From Phallusia mammillata (Eukaryota; Chordata; Ascidiacea; Phlebobranchia; Ascidiidae), in the NCBI GenBank assembly GCA_003260075.1, contig QLIY01000700.1:22984-86983 (forward strand): a stretch of DNA of 64,000 nt, given 5' to 3'. Both the position numbers and the translations under genes were made by a program. This document shows, piece by piece, positions 52,401 through 60,638 of the stretch (position 1 is the first letter of the stretch; each line of letters opens with the position of its first letter). Below the pieces are notes generated by a model. That model had not been told where the DNA came from and did not search any database. It worked only from the letters and a program-made list of their open reading frames with translations.

Positions 52401-55400
52401 TTTTGTTTTTACACTTTACTCATGCAGCATTATGTTTGTACAGAGCAGTGGTACCGACCTTAGTTACGGACCTTGTTTGTAAATTTAAGTCGTTGACCTC
52501 CACATATAATTATCACACTTATAAACTTAACTATCTTATACAAGTTTTGCGTTCAAAGACCCCCTTAAATCATCTCACGGCCCATTTTTGGGGGGTGAAC
52601 CCCTGGTTAAAAATCACTGGTGAAGGTCAAAAAAAATCTTTTAAAATGTATGGCTCTGGAGTATAAATGGTACTTCTTAGCTTTTGCCAAAATTTATTCC
52701 CTCAGACCAAGTATTACAATTGAGATTGTTAGGTCAGTATTCACTAATTCAGTCTCCATAAGCGTTTTAATAAAAACGTGTGTATTTGTGTTTTTACGTT
52801 ACATTACGGTCATTTTCACAGAGATGAATCCATTCGACTACGTATATCGTTCGGTTGGATGTCAGATGAAAGTGATGGACCCAGACTCGGACGAATCTCA
52901 GTATTTGTTGCAATGCATTCATAACGCAGGTAAGGTTTACTATAGCAGCAAAAGTTTTTATTCCAACCTTAATACTCAAATGTTTCACATAAAAAAATTA
53001 TGGTCATTAGGTTTTTGTTTGGTTAGAATCAAGGCTAGGTTTGCAAACACGCCATTCTGTACAAAACAGCCTTTCAAAAAGACATAAAAAAACTAATAAA
53101 ACATCGAGCACGCATTTTGGTCAGAAGCGAAATAGGTTATTATCATGAGAATTTTGAAAAAATTTTTAAATCTTGAAATCGCAAGAAAATAATTTCTGGC
53201 AAATATTTAGTTGTTATTACATTTTTCTTAACAACGTCTGTTAAGACTAGTACTTCCGGTGACAGAGCAATTTTTTGTCTCTATAGAGATTAAGTATACT
53301 TAACAATATCCTCAAACAGAGAGACCGTTGCACCCAACCATTTTAAGCCTAACGTTTATGTGTTTTGTTGCACAGGATCAGGCATCAAAGTCGACTGCAT
53401 ATACCGTGTTGATCGCGATGGTGAAGCAGCTAACATCGTATCAACGGGATTGGGCAACTATCGAATGTTGTGGCACGGAACCAACATCCTCAATCTTATG
53501 TCGATTCTGCATAAAGGCCTGCAAACCAGCGAAGCTCCAGTGAATGGAAATGTACCACATTTCGGCAAAGTATGTGAAACCTCTGGGGGGGGGGCTCGAC
53601 AGGGTTGGGCAACTATCGAATGTTGTGGCATGGAACCAACATTCTCAATCTTATGTCGATTCTGCATAAAGGCCTGCAAACCAGCGAAGCCCCAGTGAAT
53701 GGAAATGTACCACATTTCGGCAAAGTATGTGAAACCTCTCTTAAGATTTTAAAATCTAGTTTTGTGGGATTTAGTTGTTGACGAAATTTGGCTCGCACAG
53801 GTTTTGCATCACAAGATTATGTGATATTAAGTATGAAAATAGAATATATTATACAGTTTAACGATGATTATCTGTATACCAAAGTTTAATTGGTTTTGTT
53901 TGCTTGACCCGGATCAAACATATGTGTGTATTAATTTCTTCTAAAGCTACAGTTAAAACGATTCTTGTCAATAAAAGTGATGTCTCTTTTTAGGGTTAGG
54001 CGTGTGTAAGTATTAAGACGGCTATAATCTATTCTAATTGAAGCCTTAAATGGAAAAAGCCTACGTCTGCTCGGTGCCAACTTTTAAGAGCCTACTTTTA
54101 CATTTACAATTTGCAACGGGGGGGGGGCTCGCACAGTTTTTGCATCACAAGCTTATATGATATTAAAAATGAAAATAGAATATATTATACAGTTTAACGA
54201 TGAATATCGGTATACCCAAGTTTAAATTGTTTTTGTTTGCTTGACCCTGATCAAAGATATGTGTGTATTAATTTCTTCTAAAGCTACAGTTAAAACGATT
54301 CTTGTCCATAAAAGTGAACTCTCTTTTTAGGTTTAGGCGTGTGTAAGTATTAAGACGGCTATAATCTCATTGAATCCTTAAATGGAAAATCCTACGTCTG
54401 GTCGGTGCCAACTTCAAAGAGCCTACTTTTACATTTACAATTTGCAACTAGGCCGTGCCCAACAAAATAACGAAAGTTTTTTTTAATAGATTATTGTTTT
54501 TGCAGGGAATCTATTTGTCGGACATGGCTGGGCGAGCAATGGGGGGGGGGGCTAACGAAAGTTTTTTTTTCAATAGATTTTTTTGTTTTTGCAGGGAATC
54601 TATTTGTCGGACATGGCTGGGCGAGCAATGCAAGACTGCAAAATATGGGCTGGCGAGAAAAAGTATCTTATCCTCTGTCAGGTTAGTTGTATTGCTTTGT
54701 GGTTTAATCGATTCCGATATGAAGTTGTTCAATCGGCTGATGATTATAAACGTGTCGTGTTTTGATAGGTGGCTCTGGGTCACGTGAAAGAAATACGTGA
54801 CAACATCAAAGGGCCAGACGCTGAAGTGGCGAATTCGGTGATGGCTGTGGGAAAATACATTCCTAACCCTGAGAAACAACTGATTCTACCCGAAGGTGAC
54901 TGATGTTGTTTCCCATTGTTGGATTAAGAGTTGTCGGACAGCGACGTTTATTCCAATTTTACTGTATTTCGTTGAAATTGATAAAAAAAAATTAGTGTTA
55001 GGGTAAGCCAAAATAATCATTAAATAGCGTTATATGTATTTTTTGTGAAGTCATACCATTTACTGGATTCCTAAACTGTTTTGGGTTTGTTTTTGTCGCA
55101 AGTACCCTTTGCGTATTGATTTAATGTTTAAACTTTATAGTCAGTCAAGCTCTTTGCGAACTCATATGTTTGACTTATACAATTTTGTGTTTTAGGTGGA
55201 GCAATTTCATTGGGAGAAAAAACTAAGAATACGGATATGACTGGAGTTACCAACACGTACAACGAATATGTGGTTTACAGCCCAGAACAGGTAAGCAAAA
55301 AAAACAGTATACCTTGCATAAAATAAATAAAATAGAACATACTAGGGATGGGCCGAGCCGAGCCAGAACCCGAGTACTCGGTACCGAGCATCGTTGTTAT

Positions 55401-55867
55401 TAATGCTTGGTGCTCGGTCGAGCAGTTGCACAAACTGACCCGAGCGTTGAATTTGCATATTCATGCCCTGCTAACATACAAAACTAGTGTTCTAAAGGGT
55501 GTCTATGAACAAAAACGAATGATTTTTCAAATGTATTAGATAGTGGAAAAACGCGTACTTAAAGGGCATGTACAGCTTGATAAAACACCACCGGTGACGT
55601 AAGAGACCTTGTAGAGCTAAAACGTAGAAAGTGGATTTTTTTGTGACGTCATAATGCACTCGACCGAGCATTTGCAGTTTTGGCACATCCCTAGCACCGA
55701 GCATTTGCAGTTTTGGCACATCCCTAGAACACACCCTTTGACAAGTTTCCGAACCACATACTAGGGTGTTACAATGCATCCTTTGTATTCAGGTGTGCTT
55801 GAGGTATTTGGTGCGCTTCGAGCAGTCAGATGACACATCCCACTCCGCATCAGCAAGTAGCAAATGA
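21086..55867 (+). CDS. Giant poly(ADP-ribose) polymerase: AT-hooks, ankyrin array, WGR, PRD, ART (PME-5-like)
   Basis: Attaches ADP-ribose from NAD+ to target proteins; the domains predict a nuclear, DNA-responsive enzyme. I joined 53 coding exons, all in compatible phase, into about 2,637 residues from ATG 21086 to TGA 55865-55867. Order by model residue: acidic Lys/Glu-rich region (1-242), AT-hooks near 245, 297 and 545, a small beta-rich possible reader domain (about 333-410), ankyrin repeats (about 655-2080), WGR (about 2140-2275), PARP regulatory helical domain (about 2275-2410), ART (about 2410-2637). The catalytic H-Y-E triad is present: LWHGTN, GIYLSD, YNEYVVY. Ankyrin plus WGR plus ART in one chain is known from nematode PME-5, while tankyrases lack WGR and carry SAM. 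Several exons are duplicated or broken by assembly joins. That the AT-hook part and the ankyrin part are one gene rests on exon phase and absence of a stop between them, not on a transcript. Confidence 0.9.
22445..22848. mobile_element. TAGGGATG-family hAT-like MITE, copy 1
   Basis: Starts TAGGGATGTGCC and ends CCCATCCCTA, flanked by a perfect 8-bp duplication ttctacag (22437-22444, 22849-22856). The interior is rich in nested palindromes built on gctcgg/ccgagc near both ends. 404 bp, intronic in the PARP gene, non-coding. Confidence 0.92.
24263..24812. mobile_element. TAGGGATG-family MITE, copy 2, with internal join
   Basis: Same ends as copy 1 and a perfect 8-bp duplication attgcaat (24255-24262, 24813-24820). 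A G-run (24484-24493) inside is followed by DNA that repeats sequence from upstream of the element (from about 24068), so two haplotypes have been spliced within it. Confidence 0.88.
25186..25487. other. G-runs of 10 and 75 bases in PARP intron
   Basis: A 10-G run (25186-25195) joins two copies of a 60-80 bp segment. A second run of 75 G (25413-25487) ends 30 bp before a PARP exon. Just before it, a sequence starting ttctcaaactg looks like the left end of another hAT-like element whose right end is missing. The poly-glycine reading frame here is not a gene. Confidence 0.8.
26724..27483. mobile_element. Large hAT-like element, CAGGGGTGTCAAACTC ends
   Basis: Begins CAGGGGTGTCAAACTC and ends GAGTTTGACACCCCTG, perfectly inverse over 16 bp. 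The 760-bp interior has repeated ggccgc motifs and no transposase. The flanks (aactagag / gtatagaa) do not give a clean target duplication. The termini are typical of Charlie-type hAT elements. Confidence 0.85.
27653..27922 (+). repeat. Out-of-order haplotype copy of a PARP ankyrin exon
   Basis: 27685-27860 is a near-identical copy of exon 28902-29077, with the same intron edges. It starts right after a single N (27652), stops at a G-run (27923-27932), and precedes exon 28093-28201, although phase requires it to follow that exon. It is therefore a misplaced copy, not an extra exon. Confidence 0.88.
28251..28653. mobile_element. TAGGGATG-family MITE, copy 3 (inverse orientation)
   Basis: Begins TAGGGATGCGCC and ends GGCACATCCCTA, with a perfect 8-bp duplication tctagtag (28243-28250, 28654-28661). 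A single N at 28350 sits between two copies of a 40-bp internal segment. Confidence 0.9.
33530..33653. mobile_element. Truncated TAGGGATG-family relic
   Basis: Matches the right third of the family (actcgggttctggctcggct, then CCATCCCTA at the end) but lacks the left end. Intronic, about 120 bp. Confidence 0.6.
34083..34353 (+). repeat. Duplicated part of a PARP exon, in frame through ten G
   Basis: About 120 bp from atgggtaagg to ccactc (34204) is repeated from 34215 after the G-run 34205-34214. The join happens to keep frame, so a naive translation gains about 43 residues that are not real. The complete exon should be about 168 bp. Confidence 0.88.
36040..36270. repeat. Duplicated intron segment joined by 11 G
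   Basis: About 105 bp before the G-run (36150-36160) restarts after it with one indel and a few substitutions. The phrase taccacaagatagtg after ttcag in copy 2 could look like an exon, but copy 1 lacks the acceptor. Confidence 0.8.
36663..37046. mobile_element. hAT-like MITE, CAGTGGTGGCCAACCT ends
   Basis: Starts CAGTGGTGGCCAACCT and ends AGGTTGGCCACCCCTG. Flanks ccttacat (36655-36662) and cattacat (37047-37054) match 7 of 8. A single N (36918) marks an internal join between repeated ttctttctct segments. It ends about 57 bp before a PARP ankyrin exon. Confidence 0.87.
37540..37769. mobile_element. Possible degenerate insertion
   Basis: A segment starting tagtggttatcaacc is flanked on both sides by aatgtaaaa, and has ggtacgca near each end. 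The inverted ends are poor, so this is tentative. Confidence 0.3.
39032..39453. mobile_element. TAGGGATG-family MITE, copy 4
   Basis: TAGGGATGCGCC to GGCACATCCCTA with a perfect 8-bp duplication agcaatat (39024-39031, 39454-39461). A single N at 39217 is an internal join. Near the right end, gctcggccgagc and its extensions form a long palindrome able to fold as a hairpin. Confidence 0.92.
39687..39764. mobile_element. 78-bp Tigger/pogo-like miniature element
   Basis: Starts CAGTAAACC and ends in GTTTACTG, flanked by TA on both sides, as expected for Tc1-mariner/pogo insertions. Related sequences occur at 42809, 47685 and 48149. Confidence 0.65.
44444..44744. mobile_element. hAT-like MITE with perfect TSD, absent from the other copy
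   Basis: CAGGGGTGGGCAACCT to AGGTTGCCCACCCCTG, with an exact 8-bp duplication ctttaata (44436-44443, 44745-44752). The homologous stretch in the other haplotype copy (about 43405-43425) reads straight through without the element, an empty site. Confidence 0.92.
44829..44866 (-). ncRNA. Hammerhead-like motif, minus strand
   Basis: On the minus strand: CTGACGA, a variable hairpin, CGAAA and CGTT in hammerhead order. A more decayed relative lies at 43550-43590 in the other haplotype copy. Probably a relic of a retroelement end; activity is unlikely without intact stems. Confidence 0.35.
45705..46230. repeat. Two adjacent joined duplications in PARP exon and intron
   Basis: 45705-45795 repeats at 45813 onward after the G-run 45796-45805 (exon start SLLDQGVPVQQVD). 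45930-46069 repeats at 46081-46230 after the G-run 46070-46080. Only the central copy 45813-45951 is a complete exon. Confidence 0.88.
46358..46399 (-). ncRNA. Hammerhead-like motif, minus strand
   Basis: The minus strand reads CTGACGA, then a hairpin whose base GGTG/CATC pairs with one wobble, then GAAACGTT. As in the motif at 6101, one extra base sits between the core and stem II. Intronic in the PARP gene. Confidence 0.4.
46731..47000. repeat. Duplicated end of PARP exon joined by ten G
   Basis: The last part of exon 46669-46847 and its donor repeat from 46877 after the G-run 46867-46876, with one synonymous change (atc cgt / att cgt). Confidence 0.88.
47275..48140. repeat. Two copies of a WGR exon and its introns
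   Basis: 47275-47729 and 47740-48140 are copies around the G-run 47730-47739. The 106-bp exons 47448-47553 and 47912-48017 differ by one synonymous change (gta/gtg). Confidence 0.88.
48149..48629. mobile_element. Tigger-like element in two joined haplotype copies
   Basis: 48149-48343 begins CAGTAAACCCCGGTTAATCC and ends TTTACTG, flanked by TA. A partial second copy follows the G-run 48415-48424, ending at 48558 in GAGGTTTACTG. A third, left-end fragment is at 47685-47729. Interior repeats of ggttaacc/gattaacc give it foldback character. Confidence 0.65.
48760..49669. mobile_element. hAT-like MITE, CAGTGATGCACCGAA ends, in two joined copies
   Basis: The complete copy 49277-49669 runs from CAGTGATGCACCGAA to TTCGGTGCTTCACTA, flanked by attttaac and attttaag (7 of 8). 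A left-end copy at 48760-49006 is cut by a G-run (49007-49018). The WGR exon 49078-49247 lies between them, and part of that exon is duplicated at 48640-48730. Confidence 0.85.
50950..51330. repeat. Duplicated PARP exon end and intron joined by 11 G
   Basis: The sequence from about 50954 to 51127 repeats from 51139 after the G-run 51128-51138. Only exon 50916-50994 is complete. Confidence 0.87.
51550..53120. repeat. Two copies of an ART exon with an intronic MITE
   Basis: 51550-52330 and 52341-53120 are copies separated by the G-run 52331-52340. Exons 52026-52133 and 52822-52929 differ by one synonymous base (gag/gaa). Each copy carries a hAT-like MITE (51654-51827; 52445-52619), so that insertion predates the split of the two haplotypes. 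Confidence 0.88.
53440..54640. repeat. Three joined duplications in the ART region
   Basis: The G-runs 53585-53594, 54118-54127 and 54541-54551 each separate near-identical copies: the His exon end, an intron of about 310 bp, and the start of the Tyr exon. Complete exons are 53376-53569 and 54595-54681. Confidence 0.86.
55343..55726. mobile_element. TAGGGATG-family MITE, copy 5
   Basis: TAGGGATGGGCC to a right end GGCACATCCCTA that occurs twice in a row (55694 and 55726), a short terminal duplication. Flanks gaacatac and gaacacac match 7 of 8. It sits in the last PARP intron. Confidence 0.85.
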
Positions 55868-57518
55868 TACGCCACACGCTTTCCATGCAGTCATTATCTC
55901 GACCAATAATACATATTTAGTCCCCTTTGCTATATACTGCCATTTTAATCGTCGTCCATAGCAGCTTTTTACCGGAACTTTTACCACAAAAACTTTTCAA
56001 AGCCAAAAGTTGCTTATTGTGTTAAAAGAAGCTTTGCAATCATTGAAAATATCATCTCGTGTTTTTGTGTCCTAAAAAATTCATAATTGAGGCGGTAATT
56101 TTGTTGTTCAACCTATCTACGAATGGAGGGGTGTTTTTGGTATGGACAGTCCTTTATTGTTGCTGCTTACTTTGCCGTTTTGTCGCTGTACATTTTTGCC
56201 ATCTGTTGTAACCGGATTAAAACCGACGCACCTTTGTAGCAACATGTCGTGCTCTCAGCAGGTTAGCAAGTCGGTTAGTTAGCAAAGTACTTTGTATGTG
56301 TTCCAGTATAAATCCCATTTTAACGTAGACTGGAATTGGGGAAGTGGTTTTTAGTCTGTGGTATTAACAGACTTTTAAACTTCATTTAGTCTGATAATAG
56401 CCTACTCTGTTTATTTCCCTCAAGCGGACAAAATGTTTGCGTTTGTATGGTAATTGTTTTTGAAACGGTTCAGCACCTGAAAAAACGCTTTATGTAAGAA
56501 CGGACTTCGTACTGGGAGTCTTTAGAACTGATATTTGATCAGAGCTATACGAGTTGTAAAAAATGTTTACCCATATACTCCCTTAATAACTGGAAATTCC
56601 AACTTTTAATTCAAGAAATTGGAATTGAATGGTGTTGTTTTATTTAGAGAAACCAAATTCGACATTTTTTGTCACCATGTTCATTTTCAAAATTAGTGTT
56701 TTTAAAATATAATTTCAAAGTCTTTCTGAAGATTCTAAATGCGCCTGCAAACACACGGTTAAACGGGCGTGTTTTATTACTTCGCCTATACAGATTGGAT
56801 TTTCAGACACACAAACACCACCTGTAAGAACAATTCCCAAGTTAAATTCCTAAATAATGTTTTGTTTAAGGAGTTTTTATTTGCAGCAGAAATAAAAGAA
56901 ACTTAACAGAACTAAGCGATGAGGTCTAAAACCACACTTAGATTAGGCTATGCCAACTTAATTTATTCAAAGTTACTGCGTTTTTTTAAAGACATGGCCA
57001 TCTGGGCGAGTGTAGTCCTCTTTAACGGCACTTAATTTAGCAAAAAACTCTTAATCATTACTCACAGTACGCCCTACTTTCGATGATTGAGTACTAGGCC
57101 TACCTGTTCTATTAGCATGGCTTACGAGTTTCCTTGTGACATTGGCTAATTATTTCTTCCTGATTTGCTGACAGTGTTTCGTCAATACGATAATAGACCA
57201 TTTGGCCGCCGATAAAATGCCCATTATCCAAACGCGAATTAAAGCTAAACTCTGGTCTCGCGGGACAAGACAGAACAAGGGATATGAGGAAGTTTTCGAT
57301 CGATGCCCAAACTGTCACTGGATGATGCTGATTAAGATTTACATCAATCTGTGTTTCAATTAAAAGTAAATGACAAATGCCCTACGGAACATATTTTGAA
57401 GATTCGATCCCGCTCCTGTTATAAAGGTGAGCGCTGTTTGTTTGAAATCATTTTACAAGCTTCACTTGATGGACACGGTGAGTCAGCAAAATAGGACAAG
57501 GTGAGTCTGCAAAAAGTG
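55868..57518. promoter_or_regulatory. Upstream region of the homeobox gene
   Basis: About 1.65 kb without a convincing exon, holding the PARP 3' end and the homeobox promoter. A TATA-like TTATAAAG lies at 57419-57426, about 95 bp before the start codon. Just upstream of the ATG, a segment of about 24 bp occurs twice in tandem (ggacacggtgagtcagcaaa, then ggacaaggtgagtctgcaaa, 57472-57515). The first unit contains TGAGTCAGCA, a match to the AP-1/Maf consensus. Function is inferred only. Confidence 0.45.
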
Positions 57519-58426
57519 ATGGATACCAGAAACCAGTCGCCGTTATCTTCTAGTAATATGCCGATCAATAGTTTAGATTTGACTGAATCGTTTCGAAGCG
57601 AACAACCCCCTGTTCCTTCATCTACTTGTTCAGCGTCGTTGGAATCCAGTGCTATTTTTGCAGGTAAGTCTTAAATAATTGTGGCCTTTGCCACCGTACG
57701 GAGATCAAAGTTCGCGATATTAGACCGGGGGTTGTGCCTGTTAGATTGTAATAGTTATTTTTTCGCAGGCGATTAGCCTATAGTCTTTTTTAGCTTATAT
57801 TTTAACAACAGCATCATTGATCATTAAAGGCTATGAACGTATTTGATTTTTACAAAAAAATGCTTTTGAAACTTGCAATGCATGACATTTGACAACAACG
57901 TTCCTTTAACATCATCTACTTCTACCAGAATAGCCTAATGAAAAAAAAAACATGATAAAAAACAACCTTTATATTTTAAACTGCAGTTAATACATCGGTT
58001 CTATTTTTTACCGTAAACGTTTTTTTATTTCAGCAAACCCAATCGCGCTGCCGTACCCATATGGGAGCACAGGAAGACGGCGGAACCGAACGAGTTTTTC
58101 TCAGGAGCAACTCACTATCCTTGAGACAGCTTTTAAAGTGACACAGTACCCAGACATATTCTACAGAGATGCCCTGGCGTTACGCACAAAACTTACTGAA
58201 GCCCGAATTCAGGTTCGTTGTCATGTTGCGTCGATGTAGATACAGATCTGTAAACCGGCCTGAAATCGAATCGTTTCTAAAAAGCCCGTTAAGTACCGAA
58301 AGTTTAATTGACAGGCCTATACTATGACAATAGGTCAGGTCTAGCATCTGGCTATTTAACCTAGCTAGTTAAATCTATTTTAAAAACATACTGACACAAA
58401 TTCAGACCCAAGTCAAGCCCGTTTTT

Positions 58427-58519
<93 letters not shown>

Positions 58520-58842
58520 GTAGATGGCAGCTTAGTGCTGAAAATGTGTTTAATTTTAACGGAGATCGCAAGGCCAACTTTAATTATTTTTCCTCTATTG
58601 ATTTGAATTTTGAAATATCTTTTAGTTAATGCTTTTTTTAGATTTGTTAAAACCAGTTCTTCTTTACTGGTGGCCCATATTGAGTTTTTGGGTAGTCCAC
58701 ACGACGTTCACTATATTTGGTGATTAACTGAAAATAGTTGCATATAATTAGTTTATTTTTTATTGCAAATATATTTTACAATAATAAAATATTCATTTTC
58801 TGGTTTGATTCACATTTAGGAAAATATATATATATATATATA

Positions 58843-58937
<95 letters not shown>

Positions 58938-59775
58938 CAACTTTTCAGGAAATGAAATTGTCTGTTGTATTTCTTTAAATATGCTGGTGGTCTATGGCCT
59001 AAACCGAGTTAAGAACCACTGTTTTAAAGTCTAAAAGCAAAGACATTCGTTAGTTTGATATCATAACTTAAAAGAATATAAAGCGATGATAACTTAACGT
59101 GGTAATTCTCGTGTTTTTTTACTGAACGCATGATGCCTGCCGACATGGTAATATAGGCGGTCATAGAAACCACGTTTTTCCTAATTTGTCTTGTATCAAC
59201 AGGTGTGGTTTCAAAACCGGAGAGCGAAATTTCGAAAGCAACAGCGCCAGTTTCAAAGTGATTCGTGCTCTGCGGACAGCCAGCGCACAAACAACACACA
59301 AAATGTCGTTACCACGCCGAAAGAATCCAAAGTTAATCCAATCCAATGTGTTGCTGAGATGGCCAAACTGCCCATCGACTATCCAAAGCCCCACATGAGC
59401 ATGCTGCACCGAATGTATACAGGTTATTTTCCAATGCCTAGTCAACACCATTGGCCCATGTTACAATCTGGAGTGCCTCCTTACCGACCAGTCATCAGTC
59501 TTCCCTCACGTTTGGCGCCTCCGTTGACAATCCCACCTACTGAAGTGAGTCCACACGCGGCGTCGCCGCCGATTTTGAGTTTGCCGGGAATGCAAGGCGG
59601 CCAACAGCACAGCAGTGCAGGAATCCAAAACCTGTTTACGCAGTTTAATCAGGCAATGTATCCAGCAAGTCATCGCGAATTGTTCAACATTTTTGCCTCT
59701 CAAGACCGGGACAACGATGGTCAGAGGAAAAGTGATGCAGCACCTCGAATTTGTGACCTGACTAGTCCAAACTGA
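57519..59775 (+). CDS. Paired-class homeobox transcription factor, PROP1/UNC-42-like
   Basis: DNA-binding nuclear regulator of 298 residues. Three exons: 57519-57663, 58034-58212, 59203-59775 (stop 59773-59775). The homeodomain spans about residues 63-122, starting [13 protein letters not shown], with YPDI, LTEARIQ and [13 protein letters not shown]; Arg5, Phe8, Leu16, Phe20, Trp48, Gln50 and Asn51 are in place. The intron between Gln46 and Val47 is the common position for paired-class genes. Gln50 and no visible paired box place it among paired-like genes. The RRR start plus YPDI plus EARIQ favour PROP over PRRX or PHOX2, although the KFRKQ end is PHOX2-like. The C-terminus is Pro/His/Met-rich with no recognised OAR motif. 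The second intron carries two very long G-tracts. Confidence 0.88.
58429..58936. repeat. Two G-tracts of 90 and 94 bases plus (TA)n in homeobox intron
   Basis: 58429-58518 is 90 consecutive G and 58843-58936 is 94 consecutive G, the second directly after a TA run (58825-58842). Both are pure and on the + strand, like the 75-G tract at 25413. A half hAT-like end (gttaagaaccactg) follows at about 59008-59021. Real G-tracts of this purity are rare, so a sequencing or assembly origin is likely. Confidence 0.85.
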
Positions 59776-59852
59776 AATACCGCTTCAGTGTGTTTTAATT
59801 AAAAATTCTAATGCAAATTTGCGGTTTTATTAAACTTGTTTGGTGTGGTATT

Positions 59853-59858
59853 AATAAA
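59853..59858 (+). terminator. Poly(A) signal of the homeobox gene
   Basis: AATAAA 78 bp after the stop codon, followed by a T-rich stretch at 59868-59892. Confidence 0.55.
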
Positions 59859-60510
59859 AAAATATTTCAGTCTTTTTTGACGACTTTTTTGTTTTTCTGC
59901 GAGCTATGACACCACAAAGCAAGTCAATGCTTTAAAATATTGTTTGAGGAAACAAAGAAAGCCGAGTGGAAAAGTACGAAAACCATCAACTACAAAACTT
60001 CAAACCGATTTAAACCGAAATCTAGGACCTAGCGATTATGCGTTTAAGTTTTGGAAAAATAGACAATCGGAAACAAATCGGCTTTTTAACAAGTTTCGTG
60101 AAACAGTTGATAACAAATCCGGTTCGGGATCAATCAGATCGGTTGGTCATAAACCTGAATCGGAAACCACAAATTTATTTTAAATAAGAGGGCAAATCTA
60201 GTTTTTGGGGTTTTTCGATGGAGTATTCCAGTTTCAAACAAGAATATATGTAGGCCTAATATCATATGTCTTTTCTCATTAGCGTCATACGGATTGCCCT
60301 GAATAATTACGTCATGCTAAGAGGTTGACGTCATTGGGTGTTTGATGGGTATCGATTCATACACGAGGGGGGGGGGATAAGAAGACAAATCTAGTTTTTG
60401 GGGGTTTTCGATGGAGTATTTCAGTTTCAAACAGGAACATATGTAATATCATATGTCTTTTCTCATTAGCGTCATATGGATTGCCCTGAATAATTACGTC
60501 ATGCAAAGAG
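59859..60510. other. Repeat-rich intergenic segment
   Basis: An ORF at 59944-60183 looks like low-complexity aaaccgattt-type repeat DNA rather than a gene. 60190-60366 is copied at 60377-60545 around the G-run 60367-60376. No gene recognised apart from the start of the exchanger exon. Confidence 0.5.
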
Positions 60511-60625
60511 GTTGACGTCATTGGGTGTTTGATGGGTATCGATTCATACACGATGAGCATGGTGGTGATAGCGGTTGGCACCAATGTACCGGATGCCATA
60601 AGTTCAGCAAGGCTTGCCAAAGAAG
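60511..60625 (+). CDS. Isolated exon of a Na+/Ca2+ exchanger (NCKX/NCX family)
   Basis: Encodes 38 residues, IGCLMGIDSYTMS followed by VVIAVGTNVPDAISS and ARLAKE, then a GT donor at 60626. This is the second alpha-repeat of sodium/calcium exchangers, whose signature GTSxPD forms part of the ion-binding pocket; here Ser is Asn. The ending ARxAKE(G) is closer to NCKX than NCX. The acceptor (AG at 60509-60510) lacks a good pyrimidine tract. A truncated haplotype copy is at 60324-60366. No other exchanger exon is visible nearby, so this may be a gene fragment or belong to a gene broken up by assembly. Confidence 0.6.
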
Positions 60626-60638
60626 GTTAGGAGACAAA

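Larger units (their letters stand above)
52822..55867 (+). other. PARP gene, ART catalytic exons
   Basis: Exons 52822-52929 (copy 52026-52133), 53376-53569, 54595-54681, 54769-54895, 55196-55290, 55793-55867. Catalytic residues by comparison with PARP1: His in LWHGTN (about residue 2479), Tyr in GKGIYLSDMAGRA (about 2513) and Glu in YNEYVVY (about 2605). The Glu is typical of PARPs that make chains rather than single units. Partial haplotype copies lie at 53595-53723 (His exon) and 54507-54540 (Tyr exon). The stop TGA is 55865-55867 after a Ser-rich tail. Confidence 0.92.

Noticed and set aside
58738-59034. Poly-glycine ORF over the 94-G tract
   Set aside because: Homopolymer artefact inside a homeobox intron, with no conserved residues.
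59944-60183. 79-residue basic ORF
   Set aside because: The sequence is aaaccg/aaatcgg-type repeat DNA similar to the nearby tandem repeat, with no family resemblance.
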